Below, piece by piece: positions 27,725 through 37,911 of a stretch of DNA of 64,000 nt; position 1 is the first letter of the stretch; every line of letters starts with the position of its first letter. A program made the translations under genes and the position numbers. The DNA comes from Chryseolinea sp. H1M3-3 (GTDB lineage Bacteria > Bacteroidota > Bacteroidia > Cytophagales > Cyclobacteriaceae): NCBI RefSeq assembly GCF_029360725.1, contig NZ_JARKMY010000002.1:1054001-1118000 (forward strand), written 5' to 3'. Under the pieces are notes generated by a model. The model searched no databases, was not told the DNA's origin, and worked only from the letters and a program-made list of their open reading frames with translations.

Positions 27725-29305
27725 TTAAAATTTTCCTTGCTTTTTTGTTAGAATGAAAAATTTATCAAGATCTTCTCCGACCGCTTCTTCGAAAGCAGTT
27801 TGCATATCACCGGGCTGAGGATGTTTATGCTTCCATTTGTTAAAGTAGTTTTTAATCGCAAGGTCAATCTTCTCCTGACCCAATGCTGATTCCATTAAGT
27901 ACATCCACAAAGCTGTTTTTATATAGGAGACCATTCCATACTCGTCGCTACTTGGGAATTTATCAGCAGGTATATCCATTGCGGATTCCATCGGAAGGTT
28001 TTTATGGATAACCTCATAGATTACTCCCAAAAATTTATCGGTGGGTAGCTTTCTAATGTGAGCAGGGATATTTTTTCCAAACATGCTATTGCCTCTATAC
28101 TTTTCAGCTTCATACCTGAATTGAAAATAAGTATTCAAACCCTCGTCCATCCAGGTATGTGCTCTTTCGTTACTGCCAAGCATACTCATAAACCAATTGT
28201 GCCCTATCTCATGCGTTATAACGCCGTCCAAAGATTCCTCTGTTGCATCAGGATCTGTTATCAGAGTGATCATTGGATATTCCATTCCGCCACTGGAATT
28301 ATTTGCAGGCCCTTCGACTACCTGTACCACGGGATACTCATAATCGCCAATCCATTCACTATATTTTCTCACCGCATCTTCAATATAATCTATGCTATTG
28401 TTCCATAGAGTTTTCTTTTTATTGTGGTAGTAAGAAAAGCCATCTATGATTTTGCCACTGGGTAGTCGAATGGTGTCGTATTGTATCACCACATCTTTAT
28501 CGGCAAACCATGCAAAGTCAGGAACATGCTTTGCTTCGTATGCAAGTGTTTTTGTCCTGTTGCTGGAATACGGCGTATATAAAGCAGGTTTCTTTTTACG
28601 CTTTGCTGTATTCTTTCTTCCCACGGTCTTATATACTTCCAATTCTTCCCTTGTCAGTAGCGATCCAGTTGCACCAACGACATAGTGTGATGGAACTGTA
28701 AGGCTAACAGCATAATCTGCATACTCACTATAAAATTCTCCCATGTCTAGATAAGGAAATTCATGCCATCCTGCGGCATCAAAGACTGCTGGTTTAGGAT
28801 ACCATTGGCATGCCATAAACTGCGTACCTGAGTGGCCAGATCTTGAAAAATATGGTGGAAGTAAAACCTTAAAAGGTGTGCTAATAGTGACTGACTCGCC
28901 CGGTTTCAATGGACTCGGAAGTATTACCTTTATTACATCAATGTATTGTGGATTAGGATGTGGCTCTGTCTGCGCAGGTTGATCATTTATTTTGAATGCC
29001 AAGCCATCAATTGATCCGATTCCCGCGTGACTTTCTTTCTTTGAACGCGCACTATCATTCTTGATTTGAGTCATGAGCGCAGTCGAATCATGCTTGTAAG
29101 CATTAGGCCAGATATGAAACCAGATGAAGCTTAAGGTATGTGGAGAATTGTTTTTATAAACGATATTTTCAAAACCGATTATTGATTTTTCTGCATCATT
29201 TAGCTCGGCTTGTATTGTGTAACGAAGTTCCTGTTGCCAATAGGAGCTTTGGGCTACTGATACCCCACTTATCAGTAAGGCGAGAATTAGAAGAAACGGT
29301 TTCAT
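27725..29305 (-). CDS. secreted M1-family metallopeptidase
   Basis: The 526-residue protein has a signal peptide (MKPFLLILALLISGVSVAQ) and a gluzincin catalytic centre. His365, Glu366 and His369 (HEIGH) with Glu388 in WMDEGL satisfy HExxH-x18-E for zinc binding. The exopeptidase GAMEN loop reads SGGMEYPM. M1 enzymes cleave N-terminal residues. It lacks the C-terminal ERAP-like helical domain, so it is a short form common in Bacteroidota. It is probably periplasmic and is not obviously part of the glycan locus. Confidence 0.92.
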   Translation of the reverse strand: MKPFLLILALLISGVSVAQSSYWQQELRYTIQAELNDAEKSIIGFENIVYKNNSPHTLSFIWFHIWPNAYKHDSTALMTQIKNDSARSKKESHAGIGSIDGLAFKINDQPAQTEPHPNPQYIDVIKVILPSPLKPGESVTISTPFKVLLPPYFSRSGHSGTQFMACQWYPKPAVFDAAGWHEFPYLDMGEFYSEYADYAVSLTVPSHYVVGATGSLLTREELEVYKTVGRKNTAKRKKKPALYTPYSSNRTKTLAYEAKHVPDFAWFADKDVVIQYDTIRLPSGKIIDGFSYYHNKKKTLWNNSIDYIEDAVRKYSEWIGDYEYPVVQVVEGPANNSSGGMEYPMITLITDPDATEESLDGVITHEIGHNWFMSMLGSNERAHTWMDEGLNTYFQFRYEAEKYRGNSMFGKNIPAHIRKLPTDKFLGVIYEVIHKNLPMESAMDIPADKFPSSDEYGMVSYIKTALWMYLMESALGQEKIDLAIKNYFNKWKHKHPQPGDMQTAFEEAVGEDLDKFFILTKKQGKF

Positions 29306-29474
29306 TAATAAAGTTTAGAATTTTAAAAGTAGCTAAAACTGCCACTGATTATAACATGGTGTAAGTTTATTGCTATCTGTGTATTTAACAGACACAGAAA
29401 CAATAGTTTCATTAAGATTAACTGAATGGTCGGGAAGCTTATCTACATGAGACTTGAAATCTTTTATATAGTTC

Positions 29475-31625
29475 TTACTGATTGGATTCCGCTGCGACGG
29501 GTGTATTTGAAAATCTAGGTGCTGACGTATGAATATTATCGTTTCTTAACACAAATTCTGCTCTTCTGTTTTTTTGGTGATCTTCTTCCGAACAATCTAC
29601 AGCATAGCAAGGTACCACTGGAAGTGATTCCCCATATGCCTTTTGTATAATCCGGTCTTTTGAAATACCATGGCCTGCCAAATATTTAGTCACTACCTGT
29701 ACTCGTCTTTGCGATAGCCCTATATTATAGTCTTCATCACCTCGGTCGTCAGCGTGGCCAGCAATCAGTAGTTTCAAAGATCGATCGTGTTCCAAAATCA
29801 TTTTCACTTGATCAAGATAGATTTTATCTTCCTCGTCTAAGGTTGCCATGTCAAAGTCAAAATATATATTTCGCAGGTTGGTGCGATCTGATTTTTCCAT
29901 GCCTAACTTCTTTAACACTGGCGAAGGATCTGTTCTGATTTTTGATAAATTCCCTTTCGTCAGATATTCGTTTCCTTTAGGCGTCTTAAGATACAACAGA
30001 CTATCTTTCTCAGTTATTTCGGTAAGCGATTTACCAGAAGTAATGTACATTTTAGAAGTACCTTGCTCGGTATCTACTACAAGCAGTTCAGATCCGCTTC
30101 CATCGTCTTTATTTTTTAATAGTATGGAAAAATTTTCAGTTTCCGGTCCGTTCTTTGGTATGTTTAGTTCCTGGGAGGTTGTTTGATAATTTTCATGCGC
30201 CACCGTTACGTCATATGCTTTACCACGTTCACCCAGAAAGGTTAAAGATCCTTTATCTGTTTCAACAGCAAGTGTATCCCCTGTACTTTTTTCAGTAACA
30301 ATTGCCTTGTGCCCACTTACCAATTCTCCTAATATATTTGTAACACGTCCCATGGCGAGCACATCGACGTTGGTTAACATTTGAAATGAAAATATGTCGT
30401 CATTGCCATTGCGTGCGGATGCAAAGTACCCACTCCGTTGCTCCGGATTTATTATAAGAGAAAAATCATCTGAGGTAGAATTTATCGGATATCCAAGGTT
30501 CACAGGCGCAGAAATCCCATCCGGCGATAGTTCACACTTGAATAAATCTAAACCTCCTAATCCACCCCAGCCGTTGGATGTAAAGTATAATGTGTTCTCA
30601 ACTAAAAATGGAAAGGCTTCGTCCTCCGCTGAGTTTACAATTGGTCCGAGGTTTACAATTGGTCCCCAGACGCCATTAGTGCGTGTAGTTCGGTAGATGT
30701 CTGTACCGCCGAATCCACCAGGCTTATCGGAGGCAAAGTATAAAACAGTGCCATCTTCTGAAATAGCTGGGTGCAAAAAAGAATAGGCTGGATCATTGAA
30801 AGGCAACGGCACAACTTCCCAGGACGATTTTTTAACATCCAGTCGCGCGTCATATAAACCTGGTCGCCATTCAAAAACATTTTCTCTTCCTTCGACTTCG
30901 ACTCGTTGATTACGATTAATGATCATTCTTTGATGCTGTGAATAGAACGTTGCCGGACCATCGTGATGCCTTGTATCCAAATCGTCTTCAAATAATGTGG
31001 GTTCCCCTAGGCGTTGGTCAGGTGTTTTTCCAGCATAATAAAGATTGAGGAATGGACTATTATCCCAATGTGATTTTTTCTTGAAAGCACCTTCATGCCT
31101 TGAGGACGTAAAGACAATACCGTCTTTGTAATATGCTGGCGCAAATTCTGAAGCTGATGTATTAATTGGTAAGTTAACTACCGTGCACGCCGATGAATCG
31201 CGATAATACTGTTTATAATTCCGGAGATCTTCAAGGGCCTTTCGTGCCACATTATTATTAAGATCATGCTTTAATACATGTTCTAATAACGTATCAGCCT
31301 GTTCTCTTTTTTTCAACATGATTAATACCTGCGCAAACTCATAGTAATCCTTTGTGGAGAAGGAACCTTTGTTTTTTTGCGCACTTATGAACCACTTTTC
31401 TGATTCAGCTATACCGTTGATTTTATAATAACATTTTGCCAATTGAAGCATGATGTTACCCTGGTGTGGAGATTTTTTCAGGGCTTTTATATAATAGTCG
31501 GTTGCAACCTGGTAATGATGGTGCACGTAAAGAGAGTCAGCCAAAGCACGATATGCATTGCTACTGTGTTGTGCAAATCCTTGTACTCCAACGAACAACA
31601 GTAGTATGGTAAATATCCTTTTCAT
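29475..31625 (-). CDS. TPR/PD40/OmpA-domain outer-membrane protein of gliding/T9SS type
   Basis: I start at 31625 (MKRIFTILLLFVGVQGFAQ, a clean signal peptide), 1 bp after the stop of the upstream PorP/SprF gene; the frame itself opens to 31739. The 716 residues contain N-terminal TPR-like helices and PD40/WD40-like propeller repeats (for example DGTVLYFASDKPGGFGGTDIY). A carboxypeptidase-regulatory-like domain near residue 460 follows, then a C-terminal OmpA domain (IYFDFDMATLDEED, GHADDRGDEDYNIGLSQRR) that binds peptidoglycan. The arrangement matches proteins that anchor PorP/SprF-type components. Tight coupling to the two upstream genes supports a role in presenting the large adhesin. Confidence 0.9.
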   Translation of the reverse strand: MKRIFTILLLFVGVQGFAQHSSNAYRALADSLYVHHHYQVATDYYIKALKKSPHQGNIMLQLAKCYYKINGIAESEKWFISAQKNKGSFSTKDYYEFAQVLIMLKKREQADTLLEHVLKHDLNNNVARKALEDLRNYKQYYRDSSACTVVNLPINTSASEFAPAYYKDGIVFTSSRHEGAFKKKSHWDNSPFLNLYYAGKTPDQRLGEPTLFEDDLDTRHHDGPATFYSQHQRMIINRNQRVEVEGRENVFEWRPGLYDARLDVKKSSWEVVPLPFNDPAYSFLHPAISEDGTVLYFASDKPGGFGGTDIYRTTRTNGVWGPIVNLGPIVNSAEDEAFPFLVENTLYFTSNGWGGLGGLDLFKCELSPDGISAPVNLGYPINSTSDDFSLIINPEQRSGYFASARNGNDDIFSFQMLTNVDVLAMGRVTNILGELVSGHKAIVTEKSTGDTLAVETDKGSLTFLGERGKAYDVTVAHENYQTTSQELNIPKNGPETENFSILLKNKDDGSGSELLVVDTEQGTSKMYITSGKSLTEITEKDSLLYLKTPKGNEYLTKGNLSKIRTDPSPVLKKLGMEKSDRTNLRNIYFDFDMATLDEEDKIYLDQVKMILEHDRSLKLLIAGHADDRGDEDYNIGLSQRRVQVVTKYLAGHGISKDRIIQKAYGESLPVVPCYAVDCSEEDHQKNRRAEFVLRNDNIHTSAPRFSNTPVAAESNQ

Positions 31626-31626
31626 C

Positions 31627-32598
31627 TTAAAAATATCGGGGTGAGTAAACAATATGTTTATTGCGACTGATTCGGTAGTTAAGCACAACCTCATGGGTAC
31701 CTGTCTGTATAGATGAGATCGAACTGATTGGATAACCATATGAATATCCCAGACTTAATTGGTTATTAATATTCATTTCAAGTAAACCGTCCACAGAATC
31801 TTTCATTCGATAGGACACACCCACCCAAAGAACTTCGTGGAATAGCATATTGGCATTGAGGTCATATTGAAAAGCTCCCCCTTCTTGCCATTTTAACAAC
31901 ACATTAGGTTTTAGCTTAACCTGTGGACCCAGTGCGAAAACATGCCCGGCCGAAAGAAAATAATGCCTTTTTTGTCTGGCTTGCGTGTAGGTATCCTGGT
32001 CGTTCCAGCGATTGTTGATCAATGTGGGTAATGATATGCCAATATAACTCCTCTTAGAATAGAAATACGCACCAATACCGAGGTTGGGTAAAACTCTGCT
32101 TTCGTTCTGAGCAAACGTAGGGTCTACCTGGCCATTTTGGGTAATGATGTTTAACTCGGATAAATTAGCCTGGTAGTAGGTTGCGCCAGCTTGACCGCCT
32201 ATGGCAATTTTTGCATTTTTTGACACTGGGATCCTATACGCATACGTTCCATAAAACATGTATTGATTGATAACACTAACCTTATCGTGCACGAATACCG
32301 CACCTGCTGCAGACCGCGAAAATTTTAACGGTGAATGCAGGGATGCGACTTGTGTTTGAGGAGCACCTTTAAGTCCTGTCCATTGCGAACGTGCAGCCAA
32401 TGTCGCTGTCATCGACTCATGACTTCCCGTGTACGCGGGATTAATCACCAGTCCATTAAACATATATTGCGTGAATAATGGATTCTGCTGTGCGTTACCT
32501 TCAAGCGAGATCAGTATGATTACCAATACCAGGTGCAGCCTCCACATTTTTTTTACTGAATCCATTTTTTTTACATTGATATGTAATGTTTTCTTCAT
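31627..32598 (-). CDS. PorP/SprF-family type IX secretion membrane protein
   Basis: The 323-residue protein matches the PorP/SprF family. Evidence is the conserved QQNPLFTQYMFNGLVINPAYTG start after a signal peptide, then ARSQWTGLKGAPQTQ and SPL, and beta-barrel strands to the C-terminus. SprF proteins are needed for surface delivery of the adhesin encoded beside them and bind its type B sorting domain. The gene lies between the adhesin (15 bp upstream) and the OmpA protein (1 bp downstream), the standard gene order. Met12 (MDSVKKMW) is an alternative start. Confidence 0.95.
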   Translation of the reverse strand: MKKTLHINVKKMDSVKKMWRLHLVLVIILISLEGNAQQNPLFTQYMFNGLVINPAYTGSHESMTATLAARSQWTGLKGAPQTQVASLHSPLKFSRSAAGAVFVHDKVSVINQYMFYGTYAYRIPVSKNAKIAIGGQAGATYYQANLSELNIITQNGQVDPTFAQNESRVLPNLGIGAYFYSKRSYIGISLPTLINNRWNDQDTYTQARQKRHYFLSAGHVFALGPQVKLKPNVLLKWQEGGAFQYDLNANMLFHEVLWVGVSYRMKDSVDGLLEMNINNQLSLGYSYGYPISSISSIQTGTHEVVLNYRISRNKHIVYSPRYF

Positions 32599-32613
32599 TG
32601 TAATCCTTTTTTG

Positions 32614-35178
32614 TTACCTGACGATAACCACGTATCCGGTCATGGTTTCCATTTCTTCCCCTGGTTCTAAAATGTAATAATAAGTACCCTGATCTAGTAA
32701 CTTCCCGGCATGCTGTGCCATATTTCCACGGCCATCCCATGGTGCTGTTGTATTTTCATATCGTTGTTTTTGATAAACCAGAAATCCCCAGCGATCAAAA
32801 ATTTTGACTGAATTGTTTGGGTAATTTTCAATGCCAAGGATAAACCAGGTTTCGTTGTTATTGTCGTTGTTCGGTGAGAAGCCCTCAGAGATCGTTAGTG
32901 GTGCGTAAAGATTTTCGATCGTAACTACTGCTGCATCGGTAAGCCCCGCAGGATCTTGAATAGTATAAATAAAAGTGACTGTTCCTGAAGTTAAACCTCC
33001 TGGCTGATACACGATTTTTCCATTGACGATGCTAACAGACCCCATAGCCGGGCTCGTCACAGAAACGATCGATAGCTCGTCGTGACTATTGTCTTCATCA
33101 TAATCATTGGCGAGAACATCAATCGTGATAGGAGAGAGTGATGTATTTACCACGGGTCCGTCGTCTACGGCATCCGGTGCAAGATTCGGAGCCATTGCAA
33201 CGGATATGCTTACCGTTGCCGGCAAAGATGTTAACCCATCCGAATCCCTAATGGTGTACGTAAAAGAATCATTTCCGTCGAAATCATTGTCAGGTGTAAA
33301 ACTTGCTACGCCTGTTGATGCGTTATAAGTAACTATACCTTGTGCCGGATTGCTTGTGATCGTAACCGATGTTGCCACCACATCGCTATCAACATCATAA
33401 TCGTTTGAGAGAATACTGATGTCTACTCCACTGTTTTTATCGGTTGTCGCCTCATCATCAACTGCCACTGGAGCGTCGTTCACTGGAGTTACCGTTACAG
33501 TTACGGTGGTAGCTGCTGATGTTGCGCCTGCCAAATCTTTTACCGAGTAAGTAAAAGAATCATCTCCGGTAAAGTCTTTCGCCGGCGAATACAGAACTAT
33601 TCCCGTCGGCGATTGTACAACCACCGAACCGTTGGAAGGCCCACTCACAACCACCACGGAAGAAATATCTAACCCATTATCCACATCCGTGTCGTTGACT
33701 AAAACATGAATCGATATTGGAATTTCTTCCGGTGTGACTGCTACATCAGGATTAGCTATTGGCGCATCATTTACCGGAGTTACCGTTATCGTCACGGTAG
33801 TTGTTGCAGATGAGGCACCGGCACCGTCCTTCAGTGAATACGTAAATGAATCATTTCCAGTGAAATTATTTGAGGGAGTATATAGAACTTTACCTGTTGA
33901 AGATTCAATTACCGCAGTGCCATTAGCAGGATTACTTATCAGGAGCAATGAGGTGGCATCTAACGTATGGTCTACATCAACATCATTTGCCAAAACCGGA
34001 ATTGATATGGCAGTTTCTTCTGGAGTTGTTATTAAATCTGCATTAGCAATCGGCGCATCGTTCACAGCATTGATTGTAATGTTTACGGTAGCAACATTGG
34101 ATAATGCACCAGCCGCATCTTTCAGCTTATAGGTAAAAGAATCTGAACCATTAAAATCGGCATTAGGCGCGTATGTTACTTGTCCGGTTGATGGATTTAT
34201 GGCAGCTGATCCATTTGCGGGGGATCCTACCAATACAATCATACTGGCATCCAATATATCATCTACATCAATATCATTGGAAAGTATGGAAATGCTTATC
34301 GGCGTATCTTCATCTGTTGATATGCCATCGTTTAAAGCAATGGGAGCGTCATTTACTGGAAGTACAGTAATGGTTACAAGTACATCGCTTGAATTTAGCG
34401 TACCATCGTTGGCGTGATAGGTAAAACTATCTGTTCCATAAAAATTAGGATTGGGGGTGTAAATAAAAAATCCCCCTTGATCGACTACTGTACCATTGGC
34501 GGGAGGCTGACCAACCAGTGCGATCAGATGATCACCATCTGGATCTGTATCATTCGACAACAAACAACCACAATCCAGGTCTGTGTCTTCGTTCATGACA
34601 AATGTGTCGGGTTGTCCTACCGGTGTGTCGTTAATCCGGTTAACTTGAATGTTACGGGTAACGGTAAGACTATTGGTGGATCCATCATTCACGGAAAAAG
34701 AAACAGTCCTTATTAAATTAGAAGGATGATTATTATTTGTATTCTGATATGTGATGGAACGCAATGCGTTTGTAAAGTCAGCTGGTGAAGCCGGTCCTGT
34801 CAATGTAAGGGTTCCGGTCAGCGCATCATATGATCCGGTGATGGAAAAAGCATTGCTAAACCCGAGTACATCCTCGGTATTTGAATAATTCCCACTAATC
34901 TGAATGGTTGCACTCGTTAACAATGGACTATCAGGATCTGATGCTTCAATGTCGGCTGAGAGATGCGTAGCAGCTTGTCCTTCATCATAATTTAAAGATG
35001 TGACCTCAATTCCTGTGAGGGTTGGATTTTGCGCAACAGATGCATGTACAGGAAAAAGAATAGAAGCTGCAAAAACTGAGATCCAAAGCCTTTCTTTTAA
35101 TTCTTGCCGGCAAAAAAAATAGAATATTTCCTGCGAAGCACAGGAAATTCTACCTTTTATTAAATCGGTAACTTTCAT
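32614..35178 (-). CDS. repeat adhesin with cadherin-like domains and type B T9SS sorting domain
   Basis: The 854-residue secreted protein has an unusually long signal region (hydrophobic core KERLWISVFAASILFPVHA after about 29 polar residues). A Calx-beta/cadherin-like N-terminal part follows, then tandem Ig/cadherin-like repeats marked by VNDAPIA, DVD, SFTY and a conserved NG core. The last 95 residues (SEGFSPNNDNNNE, VKIFDRWGFLVYQKQRYEN, WDGRG) are a gliding-motility-associated CHU_C domain, which directs export by the type IX system. It is likely a SprB-like surface adhesin or matrix protein. The repeat block varies little in spacing. Confidence 0.92.
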   Translation of the reverse strand: MKVTDLIKGRISCASQEIFYFFCRQELKERLWISVFAASILFPVHASVAQNPTLTGIEVTSLNYDEGQAATHLSADIEASDPDSPLLTSATIQISGNYSNTEDVLGFSNAFSITGSYDALTGTLTLTGPASPADFTNALRSITYQNTNNNHPSNLIRTVSFSVNDGSTNSLTVTRNIQVNRINDTPVGQPDTFVMNEDTDLDCGCLLSNDTDPDGDHLIALVGQPPANGTVVDQGGFFIYTPNPNFYGTDSFTYHANDGTLNSSDVLVTITVLPVNDAPIALNDGISTDEDTPISISILSNDIDVDDILDASMIVLVGSPANGSAAINPSTGQVTYAPNADFNGSDSFTYKLKDAAGALSNVATVNITINAVNDAPIANADLITTPEETAISIPVLANDVDVDHTLDATSLLLISNPANGTAVIESSTGKVLYTPSNNFTGNDSFTYSLKDGAGASSATTTVTITVTPVNDAPIANPDVAVTPEEIPISIHVLVNDTDVDNGLDISSVVVVSGPSNGSVVVQSPTGIVLYSPAKDFTGDDSFTYSVKDLAGATSAATTVTVTVTPVNDAPVAVDDEATTDKNSGVDISILSNDYDVDSDVVATSVTITSNPAQGIVTYNASTGVASFTPDNDFDGNDSFTYTIRDSDGLTSLPATVSISVAMAPNLAPDAVDDGPVVNTSLSPITIDVLANDYDEDNSHDELSIVSVTSPAMGSVSIVNGKIVYQPGGLTSGTVTFIYTIQDPAGLTDAAVVTIENLYAPLTISEGFSPNNDNNNETWFILGIENYPNNSVKIFDRWGFLVYQKQRYENTTAPWDGRGNMAQHAGKLLDQGTYYYILEPGEEMETMTGYVVIVR
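33473..34636 (-). repeat. tandem 291-nt coding repeats in the adhesin gene
   Basis: Equivalent positions of the VNDAPIA motif fall at 33473, 33764, 34055 and 34346, an exact spacing of 291 nt (97 residues). The copies differ in sequence but keep length, which suggests duplication followed by divergence, or exchange between copies. Flanking domains are related but not in register. Confidence 0.85.
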
Positions 35179-35634
35179 GGTTAGGGTTCATTTTGTCCAT
35201 CTAGATGCAATGCGCGCACCAAATCGGATGTTTTGTACCCTATATATCCCCAGCATCAAAAATGTAAACTTTAAACTTTTCCTTACATGAAATTCTCCGT
35301 GTACTTGTCCCATTTTGATTAAGGAAATGTCTTGTTTTGGGACTAAACCGCTATGAAATTAGAACCGGGGCGGAACTAGGAATGTGAATGCTGCGGTAAC
35401 GTTTGAACGTGGCCTGGATTGTATAATTTTATTACATAATTGACCCTCTATTCGACCCCTCTTTTAGGCATTTTAACTTCATATTTTTAATTGGCAGATG
35501 CCAGTTATTACTTTTTTATTTCTCATAAAGTGGTTTAAATATTTTAAAACCCAGAATTAAACTAAAAATATTAGTTTTATTGTCTAATAAAATTAGTTTG
35601 TCTTAATTTGTTGCTCACGCCATCGTATATCTTT
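35179..35634. other. divergent intergenic region, 456 bp
   Basis: This AT-rich gap separates the leftward adhesin operon from the rightward ImuA cassette and must hold both promoters. I found no gene. A 9-bp hairpin (TAATTGGCA near 35488 with its mate) precedes a T-rich tract on the plus strand; with no plus-strand gene ending there it is not an obvious terminator. The ImuA-proximal end carries the repeats listed separately. Confidence 0.5.
35570..35604 (+). promoter_or_regulatory. possible damage-regulated operator before imuA
   Basis: An inverted repeat TTTTATT-GTCT-AATAAAA occupies 35575-35592 and is flanked by TTAG on both sides. A partial direct repeat, ATTAGTTTTATTGTCT and ATTAGTTTGTCT, overlaps it. 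It lies about 30 bp before the imuA ATG, where a LexA-type repressor would act. No LexA consensus for this lineage can be applied here, so the role is inferred. Confidence 0.3.
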
Positions 35635-36402
35635 ATGCGAACAGAAAGAGCAAACATTATCTCCCAACTGCAGCAGGATATACTCCTGCTGCAAGGATAT
35701 AAGCCAGCCAACAGCCCTTCCATCGATACGGGGCTTGGGCCAATAAAAGATGCTTTTCCAAATAACACCTTTCCAACCGGTGCTGTCCATGAGTTTGTGT
35801 TTGAAGGTTCAGAATCTGCGGCAGTAACCAGTGGTTTTTTGGCCGCTATGTTAACACCTCTTATGCATGAAAATGGTGTAGCATTATGGGTTAGTTCATC
35901 GCGTACACTTTTTCCCCCGGCGCTGAAAAATTTTGGCATGCATCCCGATCGTTTCATCTTTATTGATCTTCAAAAAGAAAAACATGTGATATGGTCCATG
36001 GAAGAGGCATTGAAGTGCAGCGCACTAACCGCAGTGGTAGGGGAGATGCAAGAAATTGGTTTTACCGCTTCGAGACGCTTGCAATTAGCAGTGGAGCATA
36101 GTAAGGTCACAGGTTTTATCCTTAGAAAGAATCCGCGCAAGCTTAATACAACTGCCTGTGCCGCACGTTGGAAGATAACATCCCTGACCAGTCAATCGGA
36201 TGATCAGCTGCCAGGCATAGGTTTTTCGCATTGGAGAGTGGAGTTGCTGCGTGTCAGAAATGGTAAACCTGGTGTGTGGCATATCAGATGGCAGGATGGA
36301 AAATTCATACCTACAATTGCTCATGACCATAACGGTGAGGCTGGATACAATAGGTCTCATAAAGTTCAGCAGGCATGGGAATATCAAAAGAAAACGGGAT
36401 AA
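35635..36402 (+). CDS. imuA: ImuA-like RecA-fold mutagenesis protein
   Basis: I start at ATG 35635 (MRTERANIISQLQQDI); an upstream TTG at 35608 is less likely. The 255-residue protein has a RecA/SulA-like core (GAVHEFVFEGSESAAVTSGFLAAML, ALWVSSSRTLFPPAL). The Walker A lysine is not evident, so ATP hydrolysis is doubtful. Its stop is directly followed by the ATG of imuB with no gap, and dnaE2 follows. ImuA-ImuB-DnaE2 is a known damage-inducible translesion cassette; ImuA is its accessory protein. Confidence 0.85.
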   Translation: MRTERANIISQLQQDILLLQGYKPANSPSIDTGLGPIKDAFPNNTFPTGAVHEFVFEGSESAAVTSGFLAAMLTPLMHENGVALWVSSSRTLFPPALKNFGMHPDRFIFIDLQKEKHVIWSMEEALKCSALTAVVGEMQEIGFTASRRLQLAVEHSKVTGFILRKNPRKLNTTACAARWKITSLTSQSDDQLPGIGFSHWRVELLRVRNGKPGVWHIRWQDGKFIPTIAHDHNGEAGYNRSHKVQQAWEYQKKTG

Positions 36403-37899
36403 ATGGAAAGGCGGTTTGTTTCTATCTGGTTTCGGTATTTAACTACTGACTGGTTTTCCCTTCGCCAGCCGCACCTTCGTGATCTGCCTTTTGTCTTATG
36501 CGCCCCTTCACATGGGAGAATGATAGTCACTGCAGCGAATGCTGTTGCGCAGGCTATGGAAATAGACACGGGAACAGCGGTGGCAGACGCACGTGCCATC
36601 ATTCCTACTTTACAAATTGCGGATGATAAGTCGGACCTTGGGGATCGATTATTAAAACGTCTTGCTGAATGGTGTATTCGTTTTACACCTAGTGTAGCCG
36701 TTGATTCCCCAGACGGGCTTTTGCTTGATGTTACTGGATGCACACATCTTTGGGGCGGCGATCAATTTTATTTGGATGAAATTATTAAGAAATTAAACGC
36801 ACGTGGATATGATGTGCGCGCAGCAATTGCTGATACCGCAGGAGCTGCATGGGCCGTGGCACGATATGGAAATGGCCCTTTTGTTATTACAAGTGAGTTT
36901 CATATAGAAGCATTGCTCCCTTTGCCGCCTGAAGCGCTCCGCCTGGAGATGGATACGATCGATCGCTTACATAAACTTGGTCTTCATCGCATCAGCCAAC
37001 TTATTGGAATGCCGCGTTCTTCTTTAAGAAGACGTTTTGGTGAGCATTTCATTCATCGTTTGAATCTGGCCTTGGGGCTTGAAGAAGAAGTAATCCAAAG
37101 TGTGCAGCCAATGGAACCATACCACGTGCGATTGCCTTGCCTCGAGCCAATCGTTACGTTAACAGGAATAGAGATCGCCTTAGATCAAGTATTGAAAATG
37201 TTATGCCATCGTCTTCAGCAGGAACAGAAAGGACTTCGTGTAGCCACGTTGAAAGGTTATCGTGTCGATGGAAAAGTTGTGCATGTTGATATCGGAACAC
37301 ATCAGCCATCGCATAATGTCAGCCATCTTTTCAAATTGTTTGAAAATAAACTCTCAACGATAGAGCCAGCTTTGGGTATCGAATTGTTCGTATTAGAAGC
37401 ATCTAAAATTGAAGACCATACTCCAAAACAGGAAGAATTGTGGCAAAAACCAGGTGGACTGGATGACGTCAGCATATCGGAACTTATAGATCGGTTGGCT
37501 GGTAAAACTGGCGTACAGGCTATTCGTTATTTGCCAGATGAACATTACTGGCCGGAGCGCTCATTCAGACCGGCATCGTCACTTAATGAAAAATTAAAAA
37601 TAGCATGGAGATCGGACAGGCCTCGGCCTATAAACATTTTGTCGGTTCCCGAGCGGATTGAGGTTACTTCACCTATTCCTGATTATCCACCCATGTTATT
37701 TCGATACCAGGGAAAATTGCATAGAATTATGAAGGCAGATGGACCTGAGCGAATCGAACAAGAATGGTGGCTGCAACAAGGACAACATCGTGACTATTAC
37801 CGCGTGGAGGATGAGGAAGGACAGCGATATTGGCTGTTCCGGCTAGGTCATTATAATGACAAAACCTATCAATGGTTTATGCACGGTTTTTTTGCATAG
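36403..37899 (+). CDS. imuB: ImuB-like catalytically degenerate Y-family polymerase
   Basis: The 498-residue protein resembles Y-family polymerases over its first 350 residues (FVLCAPSHGRMIVTAANAVAQAMEI, VDSPDGLLLDVTGCTHLWGGD, helix-hairpin-helix LHKLGLHRISQLIGMP). The catalytic SIDE-type acidic pair is replaced by VDSPDG, and the first catalytic Asp (DxDxFF) is IWFRYLTTDWF. It is therefore probably inactive as a polymerase and acts as a scaffold linking DnaE2 to the clamp, as in known ImuB. It starts directly after imuA, and dnaE2 begins 12 bp later. Confidence 0.88.
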   Translation: MERRFVSIWFRYLTTDWFSLRQPHLRDLPFVLCAPSHGRMIVTAANAVAQAMEIDTGTAVADARAIIPTLQIADDKSDLGDRLLKRLAEWCIRFTPSVAVDSPDGLLLDVTGCTHLWGGDQFYLDEIIKKLNARGYDVRAAIADTAGAAWAVARYGNGPFVITSEFHIEALLPLPPEALRLEMDTIDRLHKLGLHRISQLIGMPRSSLRRRFGEHFIHRLNLALGLEEEVIQSVQPMEPYHVRLPCLEPIVTLTGIEIALDQVLKMLCHRLQQEQKGLRVATLKGYRVDGKVVHVDIGTHQPSHNVSHLFKLFENKLSTIEPALGIELFVLEASKIEDHTPKQEELWQKPGGLDDVSISELIDRLAGKTGVQAIRYLPDEHYWPERSFRPASSLNEKLKIAWRSDRPRPINILSVPERIEVTSPIPDYPPMLFRYQGKLHRIMKADGPERIEQEWWLQQGQHRDYYRVEDEEGQRYWLFRLGHYNDKTYQWFMHGFFA

Positions 37900-37911
37900 A
37901 AGAAATAGCGC

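Noticed and set aside
33734-34132. 132-residue plus-strand frame inside the adhesin
   Set aside because: It is the complement of the cadherin-like repeats, and its own repetitive sequence arises from them.
33473-34636. Regular 291-nt repeats as a possible CRISPR or minisatellite
   Set aside because: They are long coding repeats in frame with the adhesin, without spacers.
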